Assembly: GCF_000374925.1 (NCBI RefSeq)
Contig: NZ_KB895541.1
Span: 622,122 to 686,121 of the forward strand
Source: Arthrobacter sp. 131MFCol6.1
Lineage (GTDB): Bacteria > Actinomycetota > Actinomycetes > Actinomycetales > Micrococcaceae
Length of the DNA stretch: 64,000 nt
Direction: 5' to 3'
The notes under the pieces are model-generated. The model ran no database searches, was not told the origin of the DNA, and was given only the letters and a program-made list of their open reading frames with translations. Both the position numbers and the translations under genes were made by a program. Shown here one piece after another: positions 1-8,483 of the stretch. Numbering within the stretch: the first letter of the stretch is position 1; every line of letters begins with the position of its first letter.

Positions 1-35
1 TCGTTGATCGGCTGACGGTTCAGTGCCACCGTTGC

Positions 36-356
36 CTAGCCGCCGTCGCTGATGTCGTCCAGGAGCCACTGGACGGAGCGCGGATTCCGGCGCAGCGTGA
101 AGGTGCGCAGCGACGAATTCGACCCCAGCCGGGCCGAGACGCGCCAGTATTCGCTACTGGCCAGGTTGGCGCCGCCAGCAGCGGCCAAGGGTCGGGTGGC
201 TTGCCGGCTGTCGCCGCCGATCCAGTGCCGGGACTCGGTGGCGGGATCGACAATCCAGATCCGTCCGTCGTGCCGGATGGCGAGAGGCTTGCCAGCCGGG
301 TCGAGCCGGACCTGAAGGTCAAGGGTTCGTGCGGGGATTTCGGTGCTGAGGGTCAT
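36..356 (-). CDS. Small conserved hypothetical protein downstream of umuC
   Basis: This 106-residue soluble protein has no signal peptide or membrane segment. It is rich in Arg and Trp; the middle carries a HDGRIWIVDP stretch and the C-terminus ends in a WLLDDISDGG tail. It starts 42 bases after the umuC stop on the same strand, so it is probably the third gene of the SOS-controlled umuDC operon. Small proteins of the DUF6504 type sit beside Y-family polymerases in actinobacteria and this may be one, but that match is from memory and I could not test it. Function unknown; a polymerase accessory role is only suggested by position. Confidence 0.7.
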   Translation of the reverse strand: MTLSTEIPARTLDLQVRLDPAGKPLAIRHDGRIWIVDPATESRHWIGGDSRQATRPLAAAGGANLASSEYWRVSARLGSNSSLRTFTLRRNPRSVQWLLDDISDGG

Positions 357-398
357 GGGGTGGTCTTTCGTGGTGCGGTGCTGCGGGGTGTGTTGGTC

Positions 399-1697
399 TT
401 AGGCGGCTTTGACGAGGGGGAGTTCGTCCCAGTGGGTGGTGTAGCGGGGGGAGAGCATGTCCCGTTTCATGGTCCAGTCCGGCCCGCCCCGTATGCCGGC
501 GTGGCCGAGGCCGATGGAGCCGCGCCCGTACCGGCGGGTCACGTCTTCCAGGAGGGTTCCGATGCGGCGTTCCTCGTGCGGGTTTTCGAACAGGGCCAGC
601 GGTGCCTGGTTGCCGGTGGGCCGCAGGTCGGTGACCATGATGCCGGCCCGGGCGTACTTGATGCCTTCCTGGATGTGGGGGAGGAGTGCGTGGGCGGCCC
701 GGGTGAGCAGGACGGGATCGGCGGTGGGCATCGGCAGCGGCACGCACACCGAAGGGTAGGAAGTGTCGTTCGGGTTGAAGTGCGAGGTGCCGGCGAAGGC
801 GGTGAGGACCTTGGCCTGGAGGCCGTGTTTGGCCAGCCGTGCCGAGGCCTGCTGGCCGTAGACGCTCATGACCTGCCGCATGCCGGCGGCGGTGGTGATG
901 GGGGTGGCGAAGGAGCGCGAGAAGATGAGCTGGTCCCGGCCGATCCGTTCTTCCTCCATCGGGATGCACGGCGTGCCCTGCAGTTCCAGGACGGTGCGCA
1001 TCATGACCACGGAGAAGCGGTCCCGGATCATCACCGGGTCGGCCCGGGACAGGTCAAGGATGGAATGGAGCCCTAGGGCATTGAGGCGTTTGGTCAGCCG
1101 CGTCGCGACGCCCCAGATTTCGATTACGGACAGCCGGCCCATGAGCGCTTCCCGGGCGGCGGCGGGCACGGAGTCCCAGTGGCAGACCCCGTCGAAGGCG
1201 GGGTTGTGCTTGGCCCATTTGTTGGCCAGTTTCGCCAGGGTCTTGGTCCCGGCGATCCCGACGCAGACCGGAACCCCGACGTTGCGCCGCACGGCTGCCT
1301 TCATGGTCCGGCCCAGGGCCAGCAGGTCCGTCGGGGTGCCTTTGACGCCGAGGAAGGCCTCGTCGATGCTGTAGACCTCCAGCCAGGCGCTGTAGCGGCC
1401 GAGCAGTTCCATCACCCGGGCGCTGATGTCCCCATAGAGCTCGTAGTTGCTGGACAGCGCAACGAGTCCCCATTCCCGGGCCCGCGGGGCGAGTTTGAAC
1501 CACGGCTCACCCAGGGCGATGCCGAGGGCCTTGGCTTCCAGGGACCGGGTGACGGCGCAGCCGTCGTTGTTGGACAGGACGACGACGGGCCGGCCTTCGA
1601 GGGACGGGTCGAATGCTCGCTCGGCCGAGGCGTAGAAGCAGTTCACGTCCACGTGCGCGATCTGCGGCATCCTCCGCATCGGGGCGGGCTTAGACAT
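399..1697 (-). CDS. umuC: Y-family DNA polymerase V catalytic subunit UmuC
   Basis: Error-prone translesion polymerase acting with processed UmuD during the SOS response. The 432-residue protein has the Y-family palm signatures: [10 protein letters not shown] near the N-terminus (metal ligand D17) and SIDEAFLGV (D112/E113). It also has the UmuC-specific [10 protein letters not shown] segment and a C-terminal little-finger/UmuC domain. I chose ATG 1697 because GAGG lies eight bases upstream. A TTG at 1709 would give a 4-base TTGA overlap with the umuD stop and is the alternative. It lies immediately after umuD in one operon, below a LexA box. The length is normal for UmuC and clearly longer than DinB. 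Confidence 0.95.
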   Translation of the reverse strand: MSKPAPMRRMPQIAHVDVNCFYASAERAFDPSLEGRPVVVLSNNDGCAVTRSLEAKALGIALGEPWFKLAPRAREWGLVALSSNYELYGDISARVMELLGRYSAWLEVYSIDEAFLGVKGTPTDLLALGRTMKAAVRRNVGVPVCVGIAGTKTLAKLANKWAKHNPAFDGVCHWDSVPAAAREALMGRLSVIEIWGVATRLTKRLNALGLHSILDLSRADPVMIRDRFSVVMMRTVLELQGTPCIPMEEERIGRDQLIFSRSFATPITTAAGMRQVMSVYGQQASARLAKHGLQAKVLTAFAGTSHFNPNDTSYPSVCVPLPMPTADPVLLTRAAHALLPHIQEGIKYARAGIMVTDLRPTGNQAPLALFENPHEERRIGTLLEDVTRRYGRGSIGLGHAGIRGGPDWTMKRDMLSPRYTTHWDELPLVKAA

Positions 1698-1705
1698 GGT
1701 CTGCC

Positions 1706-2137
1706 TCAAACATGGTGCAGGCAGCGGGTCGCGACGCCCCAGATGACAAGATCCGACAAGGATGGCACCCGGATGTCCGGGTACGCCGGATTCTCCGCCT
1801 GCAGCACGACGCCGGCGGCCGTGATCCGGAGCCGCTTGATGGTCAATTCCCCGTCCAGGACGGCGATGACTACGGACCCGTCCTTGGGCTCCAGGGCCCT
1901 GTTCACGATCAGTTCATCGCCGTCGCTGATGCCGGCGCGTTCCATCGAGTCTCCGGAGACCCGCACGACGTAGGTGCTGGTGATGTCCTTGATCAGGTGC
2001 TCGTTCAGGTCGATCCGCCCATCAAAGTAGTCCTGCGCCGGCGAGGGGTACCCGGCCGCGACGGGGACCGGCGAGATCAGCACCGACAACAACGACATGC
2101 CCGCATCTATCACGCGGGGACCGACAACAACGCCCAC
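1706..2137 (-). CDS. umuD: SOS mutagenesis protein UmuD (S24/LexA-type autoprotease)
   Basis: RecA-stimulated self-cleaving subunit of DNA polymerase V. The S24 peptidase fold shows the Ser nucleophile in SGDSM (S64) and the general-base Lys in TIKRL (K101). The predicted cleavage site is Ala28-Gly29 in [10 protein letters not shown]. With the GTG start used here these residues are each offset by +4 from E. coli UmuD (S60, K97, C24-G25), which supports this start; AAGGGTG precedes it. An internal ATG at 2098 would shorten the removable arm by 13 residues. First gene of the umuDC operon and directly preceded by a LexA box. Confidence 0.93.
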   Translation of the reverse strand: MGVVVGPRVIDAGMSLLSVLISPVPVAAGYPSPAQDYFDGRIDLNEHLIKDITSTYVVRVSGDSMERAGISDGDELIVNRALEPKDGSVVIAVLDGELTIKRLRITAAGVVLQAENPAYPDIRVPSLSDLVIWGVATRCLHHV

Positions 2138-2582
2138 AACACACCCTTATTCGAATATATGTTCGATACGTTCAGTGTAGCCGGATTGGCCGACAAAAGA
2201 TGGACTCTGCCCCATTGCAGACACTCAGTGGCTCTTTGCGGGCCCCCTGACATCCAACCGGCGCCCGGGCACTCTCTCGAAGCGACGCGGCGTTTGGCAT
2301 CAGCCTCAGGCAGGGCGGACTCGGCCCTGGGGCTCGCCCGCAAGTGGCATGCCATCGTCGAAGGAAGCAGCGGAACCTGAGTGAGGTCAGAGTTGTTCTT
2401 ATGACCACAAAGGCGCACGGAATTGTTCAGCCCCAGAAGGGTGAGTTGCGGGGGACAAAGAATGGACAAGAATTGCCGATTAGAGTGCTGGCAGAAAGAC
2501 CATCTACCTGCGGTGATACGCGTGGCTCCGGTTCTGGCCGGGTTCAAATAGCTGGCAATTCGCTAGCTGGGGGGAGATTCAC
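2138..2582. other. Intergenic region between umuD and a hypothetical gene
   Basis: This 445-base gap holds the LexA box at its left end. The rest shows no convincing gene: the small open frames on both strands lack ribosome sites and have unnatural composition. It is somewhat less GC-rich than the flanks, in keeping with the start of an accessory region. Confidence 0.6.
2151..2166 (-). promoter_or_regulatory. LexA (SOS) box upstream of umuDC
   Basis: A 16-base palindrome with arms TCGAAT and GTTCGA around ATAT, one mismatch from the actinobacterial LexA consensus TCGAAC-N4-GTTCGA. It ends 14 bases upstream of the umuD GTG, in the promoter position. With umuD-umuC immediately downstream this is strong evidence for LexA repression of the operon. 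Confidence 0.88.
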
Positions 2583-3026
2583 ATGTTTGTAGTCGAAGCG
2601 ACTAAGGACGGCCGCGATCACCGTGTCATCGACAGGGACGCCAACGTCTACCTAAAGTGGCTAGTCGCTGGTGGGCCATACTTCACCGAAGTTTTCAGTC
2701 TGGTGCACGCCGGGGGAAGCATCCCCTTCACCACGGCTCGTGAGGAGGGCATTGACGCCGAGTCCGCGCTGCCCTACTTCGTTTATAGATTCCTAACGTT
2801 TGGCAGCGCGCCGAAGGCACACAGAAATACGAAACATTTGGTTAACCGCACCTTCGATGATGAAGTCGAAAAGCGGTGCTGGAAGGAAGTCGCCACAGAA
2901 GCACTTCTGGTTTTTGGGTGGGCCTACAACGGGCTGAAAGCGCCACATCCGAGCTACACGCGCGTTGATCTAGACGGGAAAATTTACACCCTCAAAGACT
3001 TCGGCTACGCTCTCAACTCCAAATAG
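2583..3026 (+). CDS. Hypothetical protein
   Basis: A 147-residue soluble protein that I do not recognise. A clear GGGGGGAG ribosome site lies about six bases before the ATG. The sequence is aromatic-rich, with FVVEATKDGRDHRV at the N-terminus, a YFVYRFLTFG segment in the middle and a charged DDEVEKRCWKEV helix. Codon use has lower GC at third positions than the flanking core genes, a sign of recent acquisition. It lies between the umuDC operon and a degraded DHFR-like gene, in a region with recombinase remnants. No catalytic motif is visible. Confidence 0.65.
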   Translation: MFVVEATKDGRDHRVIDRDANVYLKWLVAGGPYFTEVFSLVHAGGSIPFTTAREEGIDAESALPYFVYRFLTFGSAPKAHRNTKHLVNRTFDDEVEKRCWKEVATEALLVFGWAYNGLKAPHPSYTRVDLDGKIYTLKDFGYALNSK

Positions 3027-3039
3027 GGCCATCGCCGGA

Positions 3040-3222
3040 GGGACCCTCCCGCAGGCAGGCTGGAATACGACGGTGATTTCCGACGTCGTGCCTGAACAAA
3101 TCGCGGAACTGAAGACGCAGCCCGAGGGCGACATCCCGGATATCCGGATGAACCTCAGGCTCAAGGGGACGCGGTCGTTCGGCAACGGCGTCGTTCTGCT
3201 CCACTACCCGTGCGACGGCGCC
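3040..3222 (+). pseudogene. Internally deleted remnant of a DHFR/RibD-like gene
   Basis: The translation runs through WNTTVISDVVPEQIAELKTQ, a typical mid-protein segment of bacterial dihydrofolate-reductase-like proteins. It then passes directly into LRLKGTRSFGNGVVLLHY, the usual C-terminal beta strand of the same family. The region between (normally the GS-x-LV core and the VVLGxGxRLF strand) is missing, as is the N-terminus. There is no stop codon at the family's end; the frame runs on into the antisense of the next gene. It resembles the intact DHFR-like protein encoded at 9803-10369 more than its immediate neighbour. I read it as a decay product of an internal deletion. Confidence 0.65.
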
Positions 3223-3264
3223 GCCGCGTCCGCCGGGGACGTCCGAGGGCTCAGGGTCAGCTTG

Positions 3265-3855
3265 TCAGCGGATTACGCGATAGCGCACGTGGGTGACGAG
3301 GCTGGAACCGCTCACGGCCGTCGGCTCAAGCTTGAGGTCCGTCACGCCGTCCAGCAGCCGTTCGCCCGCACCCAGGACTATGGGCGCAATGTGGAGCCGC
3401 AGCTCGTCGATCAGCCCCGCCGAAAGGAATTGTCGGGCGGTCTGCGCTCCGCCGGCTATGGCCACGTCCTTGCTGCCAGCGGCCTTCCGCGCCTGGGCAA
3501 GCGCCGATTCGATCCCATCGGCCACGAAGTTGAACGTGGTGCCGCCCTCCATCTCCAGGGGCTCGCGGGGGTGATGGGTAAGAACGAACACAGGTGCGTG
3601 ATAGGGCGGTTCCTCTCCCCACCATCCCCGCCATTGCTCATCCCATGCCCCGGGACCGGCGTACATGTTCCGGCCCATGATGTAGGCGCCGGCCGCGAGG
3701 ATGCCTTCGAGCTCGGCTGCGTTGGACTCGGCTTCCTCGAACATCCACCTGTGCAGGAGCTCTCCGCCCTCACCCAGGGGTTCCGCCATGCTTTGGTTCG
3801 GACCGGCGAGGAATCCGTCGAGGGAGATGGTCAGATCGCACGTGACTCGGCTCAT
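3265..3855 (-). CDS. Dihydrofolate reductase family protein (RibD C-terminal fold)
   Basis: A 196-residue single-domain protein of the RibD_C/DHFR-like fold. It starts MSRVTCDLTISLDGFLAGPN, has the family's IMGRNMYAG segment, a KDVAIAGGAQTARQFL nucleotide-binding strand-turn, and LHIAPIVLGAGERLL near the C-terminus. Proteins of this group bind NADPH, but most have no known substrate and should not be assumed to make tetrahydrofolate. It lies downstream of a VOC gene on the same strand with about 100 bases between. The same VOC + DHFR-like pairing recurs at 9.3-10.4 kb. Confidence 0.88.
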   Translation of the reverse strand: MSRVTCDLTISLDGFLAGPNQSMAEPLGEGGELLHRWMFEEAESNAAELEGILAAGAYIMGRNMYAGPGAWDEQWRGWWGEEPPYHAPVFVLTHHPREPLEMEGGTTFNFVADGIESALAQARKAAGSKDVAIAGGAQTARQFLSAGLIDELRLHIAPIVLGAGERLLDGVTDLKLEPTAVSGSSLVTHVRYRVIR

Positions 3856-3954
3856 GCGCCCATCATGTCACCACTCGGAGGGGCACCGACAAGACCTATC
3901 TGGCAGGCATACCAGCCGGTTTGGAAGACTCCGGTTTGCGCGGGTGAGGGCAGG

Positions 3955-4398
3955 TCAGCCGATCCGCTCGGCCAGCGACACGATGATCCCCTCCGGACCG
4001 CGCACATAGGCCATGCGCCAGATGTGCTCGTACTGGCCGATGTCGCCGACCAGCCCGTAGCCGTCCGCGGCCAGCCGGTCGACGACCGCTTGGAGGTCGT
4101 CGACCTCGAAGGCCACGTTGCGCAGCCCCAGCTCATTGGCCATCGCCGCGGGCGATCCAGGCCGGTGGTCGGGCCGGACAAAGCTCGAAAGCTCCAGCCG
4201 GGTACCTCCGTCGGGCGCCCGCAGCATGACGATCTCGGTACGGGAGCCGGGGATGCCGATGACCGTGTCGAGGAACTCGCCCTCGACGAACATCGGCGTG
4301 CCCTCGACCTCGAGTCCCAGCCCGACGAAGAACGCCGTCACCTCTTTGAGATCGGCAACGGTGATGCCAACATGATCGAAACGCCGTAAATGTGACAT
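3955..4398 (-). CDS. VOC family (glyoxalase/bleomycin-resistance fold) protein
   Basis: A 147-residue single-chain vicinal-oxygen-chelate protein with two beta-alpha-beta-beta-beta repeats. Signatures are FDHVGITVADL at the start (first metal His), FFVGLGLEVEG, and YVRGPEGIIVSLAE at the end (Glu ligand region). ATG 4398 is chosen because GGAGG lies nine bases upstream; a longer frame to 4467 has no ribosome site. It is paralogous to the VOC protein at 9257-9694 (shared FF-V-LGLE-EG and DIGQYEHI/VAQYGDI segments). Substrate unknown; members include lyases, dioxygenases and antibiotic-binding proteins. Confidence 0.88.
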   Translation of the reverse strand: MSHLRRFDHVGITVADLKEVTAFFVGLGLEVEGTPMFVEGEFLDTVIGIPGSRTEIVMLRAPDGGTRLELSSFVRPDHRPGSPAAMANELGLRNVAFEVDDLQAVVDRLAADGYGLVGDIGQYEHIWRMAYVRGPEGIIVSLAERIG

Positions 4399-4608
4399 GA
4401 GGTCCAACCTCCGTTGTTCGTCTTGTCGATCCATCCGAATGACGGAGCCGACAGGGATTCTCAACACACTCTTGGGCGCAATCCATCAGCGCCATGATTG
4501 AACAATCCCAAGGATTGGCAGAGCGGGTCAACGTTGTTCGGGGGCCTTCGACGACAACGTCCGGGAATGTCGCACGTGGGAAGCGAGTGTCTCCGCTAAT
4601 GTCACGTT

Positions 4609-5067
4609 ATGCAACCTCTTCGTCGATTCCCGCCGGCTCTCTATGCCGATGCTCTCGAGTCCTGGACGTTCATCGATCTTGCCGACAAGCGTCCCCTTTT
4701 CACGTCGCCGTTCGGTGACGTGTTCTTTCAAACGGAGAGCGGATTCTGGTTCCTCGACGTCATTGCCGGCGACCTTACTCGTTTGTGGTCGAGCGAGGGT
4801 GACCTGAGCGCGGAACTGAACTCGCGCGAGGGGCAAGACGACTACCTCATGATCGGTTTGGCCCACCAGGCAGAGAACGCGGGCCTCCAACCGGGCGCGG
4901 CCGAGATCTACGGTTTTCGCATACCACCAGTTCTCGGAGGTCCGACCGAACTTAGCAACGTCGAGTTAGGCGATTTCGTCGTGACCCTGAACATTGCTGG
5001 CCAGATTCACAATCAGGTCCGAACTCTTCCGCCCGGAACACCGATCGGCGGAATTTCCCTGGCCTAA
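4609..5067 (+). CDS. Tdi1/DUF1851-like immunity-type protein
   Basis: A 152-residue soluble protein. The pattern ALESWTFIDLADKRPLF, FGDVFFQTESGFWFLDV and DYLMIGLAHQAENAGLQPG matches my memory of the DUF1851 family, whose structurally studied member is the type VI secretion immunity protein Tdi1 that neutralises a GAD-domain toxin. No type VI genes or toxin gene are nearby, as expected for a Gram-positive. It is therefore an orphan, and the immunity role is inferred from family only. The ATG has only a weak ribosome site upstream. Confidence 0.65.
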   Translation: MQPLRRFPPALYADALESWTFIDLADKRPLFTSPFGDVFFQTESGFWFLDVIAGDLTRLWSSEGDLSAELNSREGQDDYLMIGLAHQAENAGLQPGAAEIYGFRIPPVLGGPTELSNVELGDFVVTLNIAGQIHNQVRTLPPGTPIGGISLA

Positions 5068-5392
5068 AGGTGGAGTACGTAGGCACATTGGCTGCGTGGC
5101 CTGAATAGTCGGGGGAGAGGGGAGCGTGATGCATCAGATTCCACAGTTTGAAGCTCATGGAGATTTATGGCGCACACACGGTGCGTCGCGTGCTGATCAG
5201 ACTCGAGCTATTGACTGTGCAGCACAACGATAGGTGACGGACCTCTTCCGTGACGCGTCGTGAGGGGGAGGGCCTGAACGGTCGATCTTGCGTCAGATGC
5301 AATAAGCCTAGATCTACTGGGAACCCTGCGTATGGAGTTGGTGCGTATTCGCCTCGGAACAGGCGCTCAATTTTGGGCGTCGTTGCGATTCA
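5068..5392. other. Intergenic region, no feature recognised
   Basis: About 325 bases between two converging genes. It is lower in GC than the window as a whole. I see no open frame with a ribosome site, no strong hairpin with a T-run and no repeat. Confidence 0.5.
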
Positions 5393-5980
5393 TTAACGTC
5401 CGGCCGCGCCTTGCTCGAGGGCTCGAAGAGCTCCAGGAAGTGCGTAGACACTGTTGACGAAACCTAGCTGTATGTCGAGATCGGGCCGAACCGTCCCTTG
5501 CCCAAGGCCCCAGACTTTGGTCCCCCTCCGTCGTATCCAGTCGGTCGTCCGGTTGACCCAGCGCTCATAATCCGTCGATATTGCTGCCATTGCGTCGGCC
5601 TGCGATCCGAGCTGGCTGACGCCTATGACGTCGGTTCCGATTTCGGCGGGGACCCAGAGAAGCACCGGGGAAGCATTCGAGTCCACCAAAGCTTCGTCCA
5701 GGGCAGGCCGCAACCGGTCCCAATTGAGCCTATTGAAGACGCCAGCTTTCGTAGGCTGATCCATCGCGCGGTCACCCGGGTGGGTCGGCAGTGGTGGGCC
5801 GAGGACCCGGTTGGCTAACATCACTTGCGGGACGGCGAGGGCCTCCTCACGGCTGAGGGCATCCAGGGGACTTCGAACAACTGGCCACGGATGCAATGTG
5901 ACCGTGTGCGGTTCTCCCAAGTAGTCCAGCAGCGTCGCCTGGTCCTCCAGGGTCGCGAAGTAGAAAGCGGCAGTTACCAT
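5393..5980 (-). CDS. Hypothetical protein
   Basis: A 195-residue soluble protein starting MVTAAFYFATLEDQATLLDY, with motifs LHPWPVVRSPLDALSREEAL, a PVLLWVPAEIGTDVIGVSQL strand and a Trp-rich helix WVNRTTDWIRRRGTKVWGLG. I do not recognise the family. The start is placed at the ATG in LPS-MVTAAFYF. The frame extends upstream to 6088 through a segment (IRTPRFR) that belongs to a repeated sequence also found at the 5' end of a recombinase remnant, so the upstream part is probably not native to this gene. Confidence 0.65.
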   Translation of the reverse strand: MVTAAFYFATLEDQATLLDYLGEPHTVTLHPWPVVRSPLDALSREEALAVPQVMLANRVLGPPLPTHPGDRAMDQPTKAGVFNRLNWDRLRPALDEALVDSNASPVLLWVPAEIGTDVIGVSQLGSQADAMAAISTDYERWVNRTTDWIRRRGTKVWGLGQGTVRPDLDIQLGFVNSVYALPGALRALEQGAAGR

Positions 5981-6070
5981 GCTTGGTAGTCTCGCACGAC
6001 GTCGCTTTATAGTGCCCTGTCCAGGTGCGCTCACTGGATCAATGCGTCCACGCCTATCCAGACACCTGAA

Positions 6071-6110
6071 CCGGGGAGTGCGTATCACCGGGTCTCAATC
6101 TGCAGAGTCT
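6071..6110 (+). repeat. 40-bp direct repeat, copy A
   Basis: It begins CCGGGGAGTGCGTATCACCG and matches the copy at 8484-8523 at 37 of 40 positions, in the same orientation and 2,413 bases apart. The interval between the copies contains two recombinase pseudogene fragments, so the pair may be the duplicated 5' end of a recombinase gene or the ends of a decayed element. Confidence 0.75.
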
Positions 6111-6171
6111 CTACTGGCAACCGCGCACATTCAATTCTGGACTAATCAGGGCAGTTACACTGGACGGCGCC

Positions 6172-6480
6172 TTAGCCGTATTGTCGATAAATCGTCCACA
6201 CGTAGCATCCGGCGAGCAGATAGCCTGTCGTCCACGCCACCGAAAATGGCCACATGGATGCCCGCTGTTGCTCGGATAGGGGCTTGGCCCTTGTGCCTCT
6301 TGCTGGACTCAGATCATTGACGGGGTATGGCACCTTCAGCGAAAAGAGCGGCAGCGACAGTATGAGAACCCCTGCGGAGGCGTATGCAAGGGCCGGGACT
6401 CCGTAAAAGCCCGTCATCGGTGGCAGTAGTAGCGATATCAGCGTCATTATTGAAATCGCCATCGGGTGGTAACAGTGCAT
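6172..6480 (-). CDS. Putative small membrane protein
   Basis: A 102-residue frame with two or three predicted hydrophobic segments (IMTLISLLLPPMTGFYG, ALAYASAGVLILSLPLF and a C-terminal VAWTTGYLLAGCYVWTIY). An internal ATG at 6459 would begin just before the first segment. No good ribosome site precedes either start, and it lies inside the recombinase graveyard, so it may be a fragment. Family not recognised. Confidence 0.45.
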   Translation of the reverse strand: MHCYHPMAISIMTLISLLLPPMTGFYGVPALAYASAGVLILSLPLFSLKVPYPVNDLSPARGTRAKPLSEQQRASMWPFSVAWTTGYLLAGCYVWTIYRQYG

Positions 6481-6600
6481 ATTCGTTTGCGAATTAACCT
6501 GTGCCCGGCCACGGAGTCCGCTTCGGCGCTCTAAGGGCAGGGCGATAGTGCAGCCCGATTCTGTCGAGTGGGTTAGCAGTGAGCCAATGTGCCGCCGCGG

Positions 6601-6834
6601 TCAGCGGCCTGACACTAGACCAACGACGGCACAGACGACGCCGAGCGCGATCCACGATCCCGCCATGAGCCGCACTATTCGGACGTTGCGCCGTTTGAAT
6701 GCCGGCCTGTCTAGACTTGGCTGCAACCACTCCGCCCGGATTCTCGCTGCGCGATCAGTGAGGGCCCGTGAAATGGCGAAGACAAAAATGCCAGCTCCCA
6801 TCACCACCAGACCGAATAAGGTTCCGGGCGCCAT
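6601..6834 (-). CDS. Small two-helix membrane protein
   Basis: A 77-residue protein with an N-terminal helix (TLFGLVVMGAGIFVFAIS), a basic middle loop rich in Arg and Trp, and a second helix (SWIALGVVCAVVGLV). AGGGAG lies six bases before the ATG, which supports translation. Similar tiny integral membrane proteins of unknown role are common in Arthrobacter-type genomes. It sits immediately beside the recombinase remnant. Confidence 0.7.
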   Translation of the reverse strand: MAPGTLFGLVVMGAGIFVFAISRALTDRAARIRAEWLQPSLDRPAFKRRNVRIVRLMAGSWIALGVVCAVVGLVSGR

Positions 6835-6843
6835 GTGTACTCC

Positions 6844-7526
6844 CTAACCCTTTCTGATGAGCGTACCGTCAGCGTGCAGCATATCGAGACCGCGGATCCG
6901 CTGCTGCAGTGGCGCGCTTTGTGTGACTTGGTAGCTGTAGCCGAGCATTTCGGCTACGAGCGGGGGACTTCGGTAGCGAGCGCGCGGAGGGATGCGTTCC
7001 GTGCCAAGGAGGTTGATGCTCAGTTCCCTGAAGCGCTCAATAAGTGTGTATTGGGGTGGATGTGCCGGCCGGGCCGGTAACCAGGGAACAGCCACTCGCT
7101 GCCGGAACTGCTCCCTGTTCGCATGTTTCGGTCGCGAAGCCAGATGTTCTACGAGCAACGACGCCAACGGCTCCGGGATGGGCGAGGGGTCGCCTTCGCC
7201 GAGGGACAGGCGGAGACCGTTGGGCGCGATGATCACATCAGTACTTTTCTTCGCGGCGATGTTCACGACTGGTTGGGCGTAGAGCAGCAGGAGCGTGGCG
7301 GCCACCGGTAGGGCAGGGTGTCGACGTCGTCGGTGAGGCAGGCCTTGAGCATGGCGAGCCGCTGTTCCTGACTCAGCAACGGCATGGTTTTGGCTTGGCG
7401 GTGGCCGATGGTGATGTTGGTGCAGGTCCGGTTCTTGACCGCCCAGATGAAGAAGGTCCGAATGGCGTGCCTGGTGGTCGGGTCAACGGCCAGCCGGATG
7501 TTAGCGGCGAGACATGGGAATCCCAT
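6844..7526 (-). pseudogene. Frameshifted tyrosine-recombinase-like integrase fragment (C-terminal half)
   Basis: Two overlapping frames together give a degraded actinobacterial site-specific integrase. The upstream part reads DPTTRHAIRTFFIWAVKNR and GHRQAKTMPLLSQEQRL. Near 7290 the frame changes and continues ATLLLLYAQPVVNIAA, GLRLSLGEGDPSPIPEPLAS and RERFRELSINLLG-like sequence, ending PPLVAEMLGYSYQVTQ before breaking into nonsense. The expected N-terminus and a clean C-terminus are absent. This subfamily, lacking classic catalytic residues, occurs with other recombinases in multi-integrase transposons. Non-functional. Confidence 0.7.
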
Positions 7527-7605
7527 GCGGGCGCTGTTTCATGCCTTCCCCTGCCTAGAAGCGGCAGGTACGCTCGCGGTGAGAAACACTGGGGGAAAAT
7601 TCCGC

Positions 7606-7938
7606 ATGGACGTTGAGGGAACAGGCAAGGGTAGGTCCAGCAAGGCGACGTGGCAGTCCGTCTACTCCATGCTCGGGCCCTTGAAAATCGCCAATCTCAC
7701 GATGCTGGTAGCCATTATCTTGGCCGTCGTGTTCCAACCCAAAGCTAATGATCCGAGCACCTATTGGGCAGCAACTATGGTGGCCTTCGTTATGCTCGTG
7801 GCCGGCTTTTTCCTGGTTCGGGGAGGGCTCCGGTTGAAGCGCGTCCGGTCATCGGCCGCGGAGAACCGGCGGCGTATCGCGGCGGCTCTTCCCCTGGACC
7901 CAGAAGACCCCGAAGACCAAATAGGCAGGGGCAGATAA
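7606..7938 (+). CDS. Small two-helix membrane protein
   Basis: A 110-residue protein with a polar N-terminus (MDVEGTGKGRSSKATWQSVY), two membrane segments (IANLTMLVAIILAVVF and YWAATMVAFVMLVAGFFLVRG) and a charged Arg/Glu/Asp-rich cytoplasmic tail. GGGGGA lies ten bases before the ATG. The frame extends further upstream, but only through the antisense of the recombinase remnant. Its 3' end lies close to another recombinase fragment on the opposite strand. Function unknown. Confidence 0.68.
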   Translation: MDVEGTGKGRSSKATWQSVYSMLGPLKIANLTMLVAIILAVVFQPKANDPSTYWAATMVAFVMLVAGFFLVRGGLRLKRVRSSAAENRRRIAAALPLDPEDPEDQIGRGR

Positions 7939-7974
7939 GCCGCCCCCAGGGGAGACTCAGATTCGTCGAACTCT

Positions 7975-8372
7975 GCTCCCGGTTCCCGCGATCGATTGCC
8001 TTACGTCCCGCGGCCAGGACCCGTTCAACTTCGAGGTCGGCCAGATAGACGAAGCCTTGCAGCTCTGCTCGGGTGAAGGGCCGTTTGACGGGTGCCTGCT
8101 CATTGTTCTGGGCGTGCCGGGCCCGGTTGAATTCGGTGATGATCTGGGCGGGGGAGCGGCCGAACCCCTGAAGGCAGACCCGGTCCCATTCATTGTCCGG
8201 ACCGGTCAGGAAGTCGCAGAACACCTTCAGATGGGTCTGGTACCGCGCGGATGGCGGCGAACGCCAGATTCAGGATCGAGCGCTCGTGGGCGAAGAACTC
8301 GTCGGCATCGCCGACGCTCAAGTCCCACGGAAAATGCCCGGTGTGGTCCACGAACCGGCGGACCAGGCTTTC
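7975..8372 (-). pseudogene. Frameshifted tyrosine-recombinase fragment (N-terminal core-binding half)
   Basis: The fragment reads ESLVRRFVDHTGHFPWDL and DADEFFAHERSILNLAFAAI. After a single-base frameshift around 8243-8246 it continues YQTHLKVFCDFLTGPDNEWD, FNRARHAQNNEQAPVKRPFT and RAELQGFVYLADLEVERVLA. This is the N-terminal SAM-like domain of actinobacterial integrases. It stops at AAGRKA, before the catalytic domain, and the catalytic half is missing. Copy B of the 40-bp direct repeat lies just upstream. Confidence 0.72.
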
Positions 8373-8483
8373 ACGTCCCCGGATCGTACCAGCCGTTTAC
8401 AAGCCCGGCCTGATTCCCGACGAACCGCAGAACAGGATCAGATCCCTGTCACGGCGCGGACTTCGTCGTCCAGGCAGTCGAGG

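Noticed and set aside
201..1076. Long plus-strand frame opposite umuC (and similar long frames such as 10965-12428 plus and 29901-31505 minus)
   Set aside because: Third-position GC bias of the real gene keeps the antisense frames open; the translations are His/Gly/Arg/Val-rich without family motifs.
2344..2592. Small plus-strand frame before the hypothetical gene
   Set aside because: No ribosome site, odd composition, and it overlaps the well-supported downstream start.
4609..5067. Part of a type VI secretion locus
   Set aside because: No other type VI gene is in the window and the host is evidently Gram-positive.
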